Shown here one piece after another: positions 44,285-52,302 of a stretch of DNA of 64,000 nt; the stretch's first letter is position 1, and the number at the start of each line of letters is the position of its first letter. A model generated the notes under the pieces. That model made no database searches. It was not told the DNA's origin and was given only the letters and a program-made list of their open reading frames with translations. The DNA lies in assembly GCA_016713245.1 (NCBI GenBank), contig JADJPM010000004.1, positions 3,162,001-3,226,000 of the forward strand, read 5' to 3'. Source of the stretch: Verrucomicrobiaceae bacterium. GTDB taxonomy: Bacteria > Verrucomicrobiota > Verrucomicrobiia > Verrucomicrobiales > Verrucomicrobiaceae. Position numbers and translations under genes: made by a program.

Positions 44285-45598
44285 ATGAAGAAGATGTTCC
44301 AAGTGGGCTTTGCAGCTTTTGTGTTGGTCGTCGTCGCTGCAGGCGGGCAGGAAAATCATCCCGCTGTGGCGCGGGTTGATCAAATCTTGCCGTTTGCCAT
44401 CACAGGCCAAGTCACTTCCGCTACCACGTCGCCAAAACCAGACGACACATCCACCACGTCAGCGCCCGCTCAAAACACAACGGCTCCTGCACTGCTTTCT
44501 GTAACAACGGCGGGTGGCTCGATCAGCAGCGGGGCTGATGGTGGTGTTTCACTCATCCTCGGATCGTCCGCGCAAACGGGCACGGCAAGACTTGCCGAGG
44601 ATTCAGAGGTCAAAGTGCCCGACGAGTCGGAAAAAGGCCACAGTCTGGAGGTCTTGAAAGGCAAGCTCTTCCTCAATATCAGCGCCGACCAGCTTAAGCG
44701 GCAGGGGAACGCCGAATTTAAACTCAAGACCCCGGCCGCATTGCTGGCTGTCAAAGGCACCAAGTTCTTTTGCCGGAGCATTGACGGCAAGGATACGGTC
44801 TGTGTTCACGAAGGCTCGGTCGAGGTGACAGAACCCTCCACTGGCAAGACTCTGACCATTCAAGCAGGCCTAGCGGCTGAGATCAGCCCGGGAATCTTGA
44901 GCGAAATGCGTGAAATGACGGACGAAGAAACAGCTCAAACTTCTCATTACGATCTGGCAGCACTAGAACACGAGACCATGGCAATGATTGTTGAAGGAAA
45001 AACGGGGGCTGGCGCATCGCTCTACACCATCAACATAAATGGCAGCCCATACACTTCGAACAAATTAACTGAAAGAGAAGTTGGCAAGCAGCCTGTCATG
45101 TTCTTCGGAGCCAATCTAGGCGGATTTGTTCGCGGTGGGGTGCCCAAACCTGAAATTACAGAACAGGGAGCAGTCCGCTATTATGCTTGGGCGCACAATC
45201 CTGGGGATGCTAATTGGCTCAAAAACAGCATTCCCAACGTGCTCTTCGGTGCCGCCGACAAAAGTCTTGTGGCTATCGGATTTAGCATTCGAAGCAAAGG
45301 ATTAGAGAAAGCTCGTTTCAATCATCAATATTCTCGAGTGTCGAAGGACTTGAACAATAATTTCGGCTGCATCTACAGCCCACCTCCGTCGGATGGCGCG
45401 TGGAGTCCTTTGCTGCTTCCTCTCGGCCCGGCTATGGCAGGAGAGTCATTTAGTGTTGTGGTTCACCATAAAACTACGCGTGGAAATACAGAAATCGCTA
45501 TTGAAACCTACAATAAGCCTGATCGTAAAGGCAATCTTCCAATTAACATGCCAGCCGTTATCGAAATGAAGGACTTTGTGATCTATTCAACACCATGA
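44285..45598 (+). CDS. FecR-domain exported protein 2
   Basis: 437 residues with a signal peptide (MKKMFQVGFAAFVLVVVAAG). After a Thr/Pro-rich linker, the FecR domain (about 75-210) shows SLEVLKGKLFLNISADQLKR and TPAALLAVKGTKFFCRSIDG, closely matching the first FecR protein. The C-terminal ~220 residues (YTININGSPYTSNK, FNHQYSRVSKDLNNNFG) form a different beta-rich domain. It follows the cyclase by 30 bases, so all five genes from 39.56 kb on probably form one operon. The ATG at 44285 is preferred over a TTG at 44258. Confidence 0.82.
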   Translation: MKKMFQVGFAAFVLVVVAAGGQENHPAVARVDQILPFAITGQVTSATTSPKPDDTSTTSAPAQNTTAPALLSVTTAGGSISSGADGGVSLILGSSAQTGTARLAEDSEVKVPDESEKGHSLEVLKGKLFLNISADQLKRQGNAEFKLKTPAALLAVKGTKFFCRSIDGKDTVCVHEGSVEVTEPSTGKTLTIQAGLAAEISPGILSEMREMTDEETAQTSHYDLAALEHETMAMIVEGKTGAGASLYTININGSPYTSNKLTEREVGKQPVMFFGANLGGFVRGGVPKPEITEQGAVRYYAWAHNPGDANWLKNSIPNVLFGAADKSLVAIGFSIRSKGLEKARFNHQYSRVSKDLNNNFGCIYSPPPSDGAWSPLLLPLGPAMAGESFSVVVHHKTTRGNTEIAIETYNKPDRKGNLPINMPAVIEMKDFVIYSTP

Positions 45599-45690
45599 TC
45601 CCACCCTTCCAAGAAGCCAAGACCACTCAGGCAGCTGCTTTGTGGCTGTAGTTGAGGGTTACCCTCCGCGCGTGGTGATCGACTCAAATC

Positions 45691-45732
45691 GCCGCGCTGA
45701 AGAAGGCTTTGCCTGCGACGGTGCGGCGGTAA
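45691..45732 (+). pseudogene. Second, diverged copy of the pheT 3' end
   Basis: 42 bases aligned without gaps to the last 14 codons of pheT (39476-39517): 36 identical, and four of the six changes are third-position synonymous. It encodes AALKKALPATVRR-stop versus AALEKALPATVRR-stop. Upstream, no more pheT sequence can be recognised. It lies 92 bases after the second FecR gene and 12 before the end of the convergent lgt gene. Confidence 0.7.
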
Positions 45733-45744
45733 GCGCCAAGGCGT

Positions 45745-46683
45745 TTAGCTCTCTTTTCCCACCTTCTCACGTCGTAGCCAGCCGATCAGGATGAAGGCAA
45801 GGCCGGCGACAATCATGAAGGTGGAAAAGAACTGCCCTTTGGTGAGGCCCATGATCATGGAGGAGCCGCTATCGGGCTGCCGCACGCCTTCGAGGGCGAT
45901 ACGCACCACGGCATACAAAACGAAAAACAGCCCCGAGATGATGCCATGCGGCATTTTGGGCCATTTCACGCGGATCCAGAGCAGCACCAGCGTGAGGAGT
46001 AATCCTTCGCCAAATGCCTCATAGAGCTGCGAGGGATGCCGGGGATGCAAGATTGCCTCCAACTCAGGTCGCCCACCGCGATGCTGCTCAAACCAAGCGA
46101 TGATGTCTGGGCTGTGCTGGAGGTAGTCTGGCATGGGGGGGAGTTCCCCGCCCTGCTTCGCAAAATCTTCGTGCAGCAGCTCAGTGGGAAATTTCATGGC
46201 CCATGGCACCGTCGTCACCCGGCCAAAGAGCTCGCCATTGATGAAATTGGCGATGCGACCCAGAAAGATGCCGAGGGGGGCTCCGCACACGAGCGTATCA
46301 CCGATGCCCGTCCATGAGATGCGGTGCTTTCGAGCATACCAAAGGCAATAAAGAGCGACTCCCGCGATGCCGCCATGGCTCGCCATCCCGCCTTGGTGAA
46401 GCATGAGAAAGACCCACGGCCGCTGGATGAATTCATCGAAGTTGTACAGCAGCATGTAGCCGAGACGCCCACCCAAGATGACACCAAACAAGGCCACTCC
46501 GGTGATGAAATCCCCCACATCTTTCTCGGCAATCTGCGAGAGGCCCCGCCGAGCCAAAAATTGCATGACGAGGTAGGTCAGGTAAAAGCCCGTCACATAC
46601 GCGAGGCCATACCACTGGATGCCGATCGAATCCGTGAACTGGATGATCTTCGGGCTCAGGTCGTGAAGATAGGTAGCGAACAT
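45745..46683 (-). CDS. lgt: Prolipoprotein diacylglyceryl transferase
   Basis: 312 residues, an inner-membrane protein with about seven hydrophobic segments. Lgt moves diacylglycerol from phosphatidylglycerol to the lipobox cysteine of prolipoproteins, the first step of lipoprotein maturation. Seen here: the HGG block in LHQGGMASHGGIAGVAL with the essential His, GRIANFINGELFGR (Lgt signature, about residues 145-160) and HPSQLYEAFGEGLLLTLVLL. The start at 46683 (MFATYLHDLSPKIIQF) matches the family; the open frame upstream is not conserved. The insertion ELLHEDFAKQGGELPPMPDY between signature and HPSQLYEA is somewhat long but common. Confidence 0.96.
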   Translation of the reverse strand: MFATYLHDLSPKIIQFTDSIGIQWYGLAYVTGFYLTYLVMQFLARRGLSQIAEKDVGDFITGVALFGVILGGRLGYMLLYNFDEFIQRPWVFLMLHQGGMASHGGIAGVALYCLWYARKHRISWTGIGDTLVCGAPLGIFLGRIANFINGELFGRVTTVPWAMKFPTELLHEDFAKQGGELPPMPDYLQHSPDIIAWFEQHRGGRPELEAILHPRHPSQLYEAFGEGLLLTLVLLWIRVKWPKMPHGIISGLFFVLYAVVRIALEGVRQPDSGSSMIMGLTKGQFFSTFMIVAGLAFILIGWLRREKVGKES

Positions 46684-46824
46684 GCTTCTTAGCAGTGGCG
46701 AGCCTTCCGCCGCCTTCAAACACCAAAAACGAGGCTCCGGCTGGAGCTTGGTGACGCTTTTGAACAGCCAATTTTTGGCCGTTTCATGACACGCCGCTTC
46801 CCGAGCCGCGTACTCCTTCCCGAT

Positions 46825-48060
46825 ATGACCCACCGCCGCCACTTTCTCTCAACCCTCGCTCTCGCTCCTTTTGCTGTTCGGGGTCAAGAATCGCCCTCAT
46901 TCCCGCCCACGCGAAAGATCACGAAGGACCCAGGCTTTCACTGGTTCGCCTACTACGACAAGCTGCAGTTCTCGCCGGACAACCGCTTTGTGCTGTCGAA
47001 CAAGGTGAGCTTCGAGCATCGTTCGCCCACGGCAGACGATGTGATCGAGGTGGGCATGGTGGACCTTCAGGATGGCGACAAATGGATTCCGCTGGGCAAG
47101 TCGAACGCGTGGAACTGGCAGCAGGGCTGCATGCTGCAATGGATTCCCGGCACGGAGTCGAAGGTGATCTGGAATGACCGCGAGAAGGCCAAATTCGTCT
47201 GCCACATCCTGGATGTGAGGACGATGGAGAAGCACACGCTGCCTGCTCCGATCTACGCTTTGAGCCCGAATGGGAAAGAAGCCGTGAGCTGCGATTTCTC
47301 CCGCGTGGCGGATTGTCGCCCCGGATATGGTTACGCTGGCATTAAGGACCGCTTCTTTGACGAGATGGCTCCGGCAGGCAGCGGCGTGACGCAGGTGAAT
47401 CTGGAAACCGGTGCGGAAAAACTCATCGTGAGTCATGAATTGCTCTCCAAGACCGGGACGGTGATGGAAAACCATCCCGATTCGAAGCATCACGCCTATC
47501 ATTTGCTCGTGGGGCCGGATGGAAAGCGCTTCATCATGCTGCATCGCTGGACGCAGCCGAAGGGCGGTCATCTGACGCGACTGATCACGGCGAACATGGA
47601 CGGGAGTGATCTACGCATCGTGATCCCGAACGGCTACGCGTCCCATTTCATCTGGCGGGATGCCACGCACATCCTGTCGCAGGGGAAAAACTGGCTCGGC
47701 AATCCCGAGTGGGGGGATTTCCTCTTCGAGGACAAGGACAGCGGCATCGTGGCGGAGATCGGTCACGGGGTGCTGGATGGCAGCGGCCACCTCACCTACC
47801 TCAAGAACAACGAGTGGATCCTCAACGACACGTATCCCAAAGGCGTGCGTCGCATCCAGACGCCGCATCTTTACCACATCGGAACGAACAAGCGCATCGA
47901 CCTGGGCTACTTCCCGCAGCCGCCGGAATACAAAGGTGAATGGCGGGTGGATTGCCATCCGCGCAGCAGCCGGGATGAAAAGCTGGTCTGCATCGACGCT
48001 CCCGATGGAGCGAACGGTCGCCAGCTTCACCTGATCAACGTCGACGGGCTGATGGGGTGA
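46825..48060 (+). CDS. Tat-type secreted beta-propeller-like protein
   Basis: 411 residues. The N-terminus THRRHFLSTLALAPFAVRG looks like a twin-arginine signal. The body has WD/TolB-like strands: FHWFAYYDKLQFSPDNRFVL, MLQWIPGTESKVIWND, YALSPNGKEAVSCDFSRV and HAYHLLVGPDGKRFIMLHRW. This suggests a six- or seven-bladed propeller, as in oligogalacturonate-lyase-like or TolB-like proteins. The PGFHWFAYYDK start recurs in Planctomycetes/Verrucomicrobia hypothetical proteins. No catalytic set is identified. It is divergent from lgt. Confidence 0.7.
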   Translation: MTHRRHFLSTLALAPFAVRGQESPSFPPTRKITKDPGFHWFAYYDKLQFSPDNRFVLSNKVSFEHRSPTADDVIEVGMVDLQDGDKWIPLGKSNAWNWQQGCMLQWIPGTESKVIWNDREKAKFVCHILDVRTMEKHTLPAPIYALSPNGKEAVSCDFSRVADCRPGYGYAGIKDRFFDEMAPAGSGVTQVNLETGAEKLIVSHELLSKTGTVMENHPDSKHHAYHLLVGPDGKRFIMLHRWTQPKGGHLTRLITANMDGSDLRIVIPNGYASHFIWRDATHILSQGKNWLGNPEWGDFLFEDKDSGIVAEIGHGVLDGSGHLTYLKNNEWILNDTYPKGVRRIQTPHLYHIGTNKRIDLGYFPQPPEYKGEWRVDCHPRSSRDEKLVCIDAPDGANGRQLHLINVDGLMG

Positions 48061-48066
48061 TGCGCG

Positions 48067-49335
48067 CTACTTTTCCTCTTCATCTGGATCAACCGGTCGG
48101 CCCTTCAAGCGCAGCTCCACCTCCTGGATTCGGGCGCGAACCACGCGGCGCACTTTGAATTCCGCCTCGCCGAGCTGGCAGCGCTCTCCCGGCTTGGGGA
48201 CATGCCCGAGATAGGTAAAAAGCAGGCCGCCGATGGTATCAATGCCGGCAGCCTCGGTCTCGAGGTCGATGCCGAGCTCGTCTTTGAGATGATCGAGGCG
48301 TGCGCCCCCATCGAGGAGGAAGCGTCCGTGGCCTAAATCGCGAATTTCAGCGGCTTCGCCACGCCAGGGGGCGGCATCGTAGAGCAGCCAGTCGGCGATT
48401 TCGCGTCGGCTGATCATGCCTTCGAGACCGCCGTATTCGTCCACAATGATGAGGGGCGTGGTTTTGTCCCGCAGGTGCTCGTTCAGCGCATCGAGGATGG
48501 GCATCGTCTCGGGCACAAAGGCGGGCGTTTGCAGGCAGTCGCGCCAAGAGGGACGCCCGGCGAGCTTCCACGCGGTGGCGTCGATGATGCCGAGCACACT
48601 ATCCGGCGTCTCACCATAGACGATGACGAAACGTCCGGAGGCCCGCTCCAGCATGGCCGTTGTTTTGGCATCGGAATCTTCCGCGGACATCAGCGGCAGA
48701 TCGACCCGAGGCACCATGCAATCCCGCACGGTGAGCCCCTCGATGTCGAGAGCCTCATGAATCATGGCGCTCTCCTCCTCGCCGAGCAGGCCCTGCTCCT
48801 GGCGCATTTCGACGAGCGTCTCGAATTCATCCCGAGTGACCGGGAGCCGCGTCTTTACATTGTGCGGCACGAGTTTGAGCAGCAAGGCATCGGCGGTGCG
48901 GTCCACGATGTTGGTGAGCGGATCCAGCACACGGCGCAGCGGTCGCAGGAGCCTCAAGCTAGCCAGAAGGACCACGGCGGGCGCTCTGGCAGCGAAAAAT
49001 TTGGGCACCATATCACCGAGAATCACAGTGCTGAGGAATAGCAGGGAGGATGCCAGCCAAGGATTCCACCCCATGACTTTGAGCGGTCCGGTGACGATCC
49101 ACACGCCGATGGCAGCGAGGGAGAGGTTCAGCGCGGCGGAAAGGAGCTGCGCCTGCTGGAGCGGGGCGAAGGGATTGGCGCTGATTTCCCGCAAGTGGCG
49201 GGCCACGGAGCCCTCGCCAGCTGCCTGGAGCTGCTTTTCCACATCGCGAACGCTATGAATCGCCGTCTCCGCCGCGGAAATGACCGCGAGCAGAGCGAGG
49301 AGGGCGAAATAAAGCAGGAGAGCGGGAATGAGCAT
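48067..49335 (-). CDS. CNNM/CorC-type transporter (DUF21-CBS-CorC_HlyC)
   Basis: 422 residues. An N-terminal DUF21 membrane domain has four hydrophobic segments (ALLLYFALLALLAVISAAET, LLSAALNLSLAAIGVWIV, WLASSLLFLSTVILGDMVPK). The CBS pair (about 195-320) has MVPRVDLPLMSAEDSDAKTT and TTPLIIVDEYGGLEGMISRR, and the CorC_HlyC domain at the end has FLLDGGARLDHLKDELGIDL and TIGGLLFTYLGHVPKPGERC. Relatives are implicated in Mg2+/Co2+ efflux; the old name hemolysin is probably a misnomer. It is convergent with the previous gene (6 bases apart) and divergent from the ThuA gene. Confidence 0.93.
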   Translation of the reverse strand: MLIPALLLYFALLALLAVISAAETAIHSVRDVEKQLQAAGEGSVARHLREISANPFAPLQQAQLLSAALNLSLAAIGVWIVTGPLKVMGWNPWLASSLLFLSTVILGDMVPKFFAARAPAVVLLASLRLLRPLRRVLDPLTNIVDRTADALLLKLVPHNVKTRLPVTRDEFETLVEMRQEQGLLGEEESAMIHEALDIEGLTVRDCMVPRVDLPLMSAEDSDAKTTAMLERASGRFVIVYGETPDSVLGIIDATAWKLAGRPSWRDCLQTPAFVPETMPILDALNEHLRDKTTPLIIVDEYGGLEGMISRREIADWLLYDAAPWRGEAAEIRDLGHGRFLLDGGARLDHLKDELGIDLETEAAGIDTIGGLLFTYLGHVPKPGERCQLGEAEFKVRRVVRARIQEVELRLKGRPVDPDEEEK

Positions 49336-49436
49336 CGGTCTTGAAGCAAGGCCACGGCCAGTGTGAAGCGCGGAAGGCCTGCGGGCAACCTTCGTTCTTG
49401 CCAGAACAGGACCGATTTGATAATCACCGCCTGCTT

Positions 49437-50348
49437 ATGCGCCTTTTTATCGCTTCCATTCTCATCCTCGCCTCCGCCGCCACGATCTCGGCGGCGGAAA
49501 AAATCAAAGTCCTGATCGTGGACGGCCAGAACAACCATAAATGGGACATCACCACGCCGGTGCTGAAGCATGCGCTGGAGTCCAGCGGGGCCTTCACGGT
49601 CGAAGTGAGCACCTCCCCGCCGAAAGGATCGCCGCCCGAGGCATGGCATGCCTTCAAGCCGGACTTCGCCGCCTACAAAGCCGTCGTGAGCAACTACAAC
49701 GGCGAACCCTGGCCGCAAAATGTGCGTGATGCCTTCACGAAGTATGTCGCGGATGGTGGTGGCTTTGTGTCCGTGCATGCGGCGAACAATTCCTTCCCCG
49801 AGTGGAAGGAGTACAACGACATGATCGGCGTGGGCGGCTGGGGCGGTCGGAATGAGAAAAGCGGTCCCTGGCTGTATGTGAAGGATGGAAAGCTTTTCCG
49901 CGATACCAGCGCCGGCAATGGCGGCGCCCATGGCCCGCAGCATGAGTTCGTCGTCGAGATCCAAAACAGCGAGCACCCCATCACCCGCGGCCTGCCCAAG
50001 CGCTGGCTGCATTGCAAAGACGAACTCTACAGCAAGCTGCGCGGCCCCGCCGAGAACGTCGAAATCCTCTCCAGCGCAAAATCCGACCTCACCGCCGTGC
50101 AGGAGCCGAACAATCTAGTACTCAAATATCACCAAGGTCGCGTCTTCCACACCACGCTCGGCCATGCGGATTACTCGATGCTCGATCGCGGCTTCTTCAC
50201 GCTCATCCAACGCGGCACCGAATGGGCCGCCACGGGAGACGTGGAGCAGACAGCCGCTGTGCCGGCGGATTTCCCCACGGAAGCCGCTGTGAGCGTGGTG
50301 AAGCTGGAAGGCTATCCGAAACAGGAAGCCCCAAAACCGAAGAAATAA
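49437..50348 (+). CDS. ThuA-domain secreted protein
   Basis: 303 residues with a signal peptide (MRLFIASILILASAATISAA). The ThuA-like fold (class I glutamine-amidotransferase-like, without the catalytic Cys) fills the rest: KIKVLIVDGQNNHKWDITTP, WPQNVRDAFTKYVADGGGFV, SVHAANNSFPEWKEYNDMIG and GRVFHTTLGHADYSML. ThuA proteins are linked to trehalose and other sugar use and are often exported in Planctomycetes/Verrucomicrobia. The start at 49437 is set by the signal peptide. The C-terminus ends in a Lys/Pro tail. Confidence 0.92.
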   Translation: MRLFIASILILASAATISAAEKIKVLIVDGQNNHKWDITTPVLKHALESSGAFTVEVSTSPPKGSPPEAWHAFKPDFAAYKAVVSNYNGEPWPQNVRDAFTKYVADGGGFVSVHAANNSFPEWKEYNDMIGVGGWGGRNEKSGPWLYVKDGKLFRDTSAGNGGAHGPQHEFVVEIQNSEHPITRGLPKRWLHCKDELYSKLRGPAENVEILSSAKSDLTAVQEPNNLVLKYHQGRVFHTTLGHADYSMLDRGFFTLIQRGTEWAATGDVEQTAAVPADFPTEAAVSVVKLEGYPKQEAPKPKK

Positions 50349-50364
50349 ACGCTCTTCGCCCAAA

Positions 50365-50381
50365 CCACTCTCGTTTGAGAG

Positions 50382-50384
<3 letters not shown>
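50365..50384. terminator. Possible terminator hairpin after ThuA gene and tRNA-Lys
   Basis: CCACTCTC-GTTT-GAGAGTGG is a perfect 8-bp stem with a 4-base loop between the convergent ThuA and tRNA-Lys genes. It has no T run and overlaps the tRNA CCA end, so its role is unsure. Confidence 0.4.
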
Positions 50385-50457
<73 letters not shown>

Positions 50458-50634
50458 ATTTTTCGTTGGAGGACGCGTTTTCTAGACGGCTGGGAGGTGA
50501 ATGCAAGCTGGAATTTTCCGGTGGGCGAAGACCGCCAGAGTCCTCACCCTGCTTCGAGGCCCGTTAAAAATCCACAGAAGCGAAGGATCAAGCCGCGCAT
50601 TGAAATGGCGTGTGGCTTGCTGCTATAAGCTGGC

Positions 50635-51348
50635 ATGAATTGGAACCTCAAATTCGCGACCCAGAATGAAGAGCTGCTCTTCGTCGTGCTCTGCATCCTA
50701 GCCGGCCTGCTGCTGATCGCCTTCATCCGCATCACCCTGCTGCTGCGCCAGCGTCGGCAGATGCAGGAGCGTTCTGAAAAGCTCGAAAAACAGATCCTCG
50801 ACCAGCAAAAGAGCATCCTCGACATCCGCTCCGATGCGAATGCCTGGCGTGGCGAGATGCAGCGGCAGTTTGATGCCTTTCGTGCCGAGTCCGCCAAGCG
50901 TCTCGACGATGCCGATGTGCGTGCTGCGGGCACCTTGAACCGCCTCGACATCGCCACCGAGCAGCATGAGCGCCGTGTCTTTGAACTCCAGGCCTCGCTC
51001 GATGCCGCCCGCCGCATGTGCTCGGAACTTCCCTCTGCCAAAGCCCGCATCATCGAGCTGGAAAGACTTCTCGCAGGATCTGCTCCGGTGGCCTTTCAGC
51101 ATGCGGCCCCTAGTTTCTGCGAGGAGCAGATGGAAGAACTGGCCGCTGCCACCAAGGCAGTTTCAGGTTCTGCTGTCCTTCCCATGCTTCCCTCCATGGA
51201 AACGCTGCTCTCCCAACCTTCCGTGACGGAGCCTGCCCCAGTTGAATCCGTTTCCCAGCTCCAGCAGCGCAATGCGGAGCTTCAACGTGCCCTCATCCTT
51301 GCTCGCCGTCGCAAGCCCGCCACACGAGCAAAGCCACGCGGTCGTTGA
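50635..51348 (+). CDS. Membrane-anchored coiled-coil protein
   Basis: 237 residues. One membrane helix (LLFVVLCILAGLLLIAFIRI, about 14-33) is followed by a long coiled coil (~38-150; QMQERSEKLEKQILDQQKSI and MQRQFDAFRAESAKRLDDAD) and a low-complexity tail ending in basic residues (ARRRKPATRAKPRGR). It resembles RmuC- or DivIVA-type scaffolds only in shape. A role in cell-envelope or chromosome organisation is possible but not shown. The EamA transporter gene begins 20 bases downstream. Confidence 0.7.
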   Translation: MNWNLKFATQNEELLFVVLCILAGLLLIAFIRITLLLRQRRQMQERSEKLEKQILDQQKSILDIRSDANAWRGEMQRQFDAFRAESAKRLDDADVRAAGTLNRLDIATEQHERRVFELQASLDAARRMCSELPSAKARIIELERLLAGSAPVAFQHAAPSFCEEQMEELAAATKAVSGSAVLPMLPSMETLLSQPSVTEPAPVESVSQLQQRNAELQRALILARRRKPATRAKPRGR

Positions 51349-51368
51349 ATGGTCATGCATCACGGCTA

Positions 51369-52259
51369 ATGGCCAGGATGACCCGATTCCGCGCTGATCT
51401 CCTTTTGCTGGCCTGCGCCGCCATCTGGGGATTCGCGTTTCTGTGTCAAAAACGGGCCATGGAGCATGTGGGGCCATTCTGGTTTGTGGCGATCCGTTCG
51501 GTGCTCGCCTGTCTCGCGTTGGCACCGCTGGCATGGCGGGAGTGCCTTGGCAATCATGGCCGTGTGACCAAGCCCGAGATGCTTCGTGTCGGAATCGCAG
51601 CTGGCGTGGCCTTTTTTGGCGCTGCAGCCCTTCAACAAACAGGGCTCGTCACGGCCTCCGTGACGAACTGCGGCTTTCTCACCGCCTTGTATGTCGTCAT
51701 CACACCCTTCCTCGCCTGGCTGATGCTCGGGCAGCGTCCTGGGCCGTGGATCTGGGTGGCGGCGGTGCTTTCGTTTTTCGGAACGTGGCTGCTCGGGGGC
51801 GGATCGCTCGCCGCCCTCTCGCGAGGAGACTGGCTGGTGGCCGCCTCAGCATTGCTTTGGGCACTGCACGTCGTCATCACGGGCATCGGTGCCCGTCTCG
51901 GCATGGTCGCGACTTTCACGGCGGTTCAATTTGTCGTCGTCGCACTCCTTGCAGGCATCACCGCGTCCTTTTTGGAGCCGCTCCGCTTCACGTCGGTGGT
52001 CCAAGCAGCCCCCGATTTGCTCTACGTCGGCATTTTATCCAGTGCGCTGACCTTCACCCTGCTCGCCGTGGCCCTTCGTGCTACCCGCGCCGCGGAAGCC
52101 ACAGTGATTCTCTCGACGGAATCGCTCTTCGCGGCCTTCGGTGCCTACCTTCTCCTTGGCGAGCGCCTTGAGTTCATCGGCTGGCTCGGCGCGGGCACGA
52201 TTTTCATCGCGACCATGGTCGTGCAGATGCCCGGAAGGTCAGCGGTGGCGAAGGAATGA
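51369..52259 (+). CDS. EamA-family drug/metabolite transporter
   Basis: 296 residues with ten hydrophobic helices in two EamA halves. Half one starts LLLACAAIWGFAFLCQKRAM and has AAALQQTGLVTASVTNCGFL; half two starts WLVAASALLWALHVVITGIG and ends AATVILSTESLFAAFGAYLL with GERLEFIGWLGAGTIFIA. EamA proteins export amino acids or other metabolites across the inner membrane; the substrate is unknown. The ATG at 51369 or 51378 fits; a TTG at 51345 is less likely. Confidence 0.92.
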   Translation: MARMTRFRADLLLLACAAIWGFAFLCQKRAMEHVGPFWFVAIRSVLACLALAPLAWRECLGNHGRVTKPEMLRVGIAAGVAFFGAAALQQTGLVTASVTNCGFLTALYVVITPFLAWLMLGQRPGPWIWVAAVLSFFGTWLLGGGSLAALSRGDWLVAASALLWALHVVITGIGARLGMVATFTAVQFVVVALLAGITASFLEPLRFTSVVQAAPDLLYVGILSSALTFTLLAVALRATRAAEATVILSTESLFAAFGAYLLLGERLEFIGWLGAGTIFIATMVVQMPGRSAVAKE

Positions 52260-52302
52260 TTTTGTTCCCAAAGCATGCCCACCATGCTAAAAGCCGCGCC
52301 GC

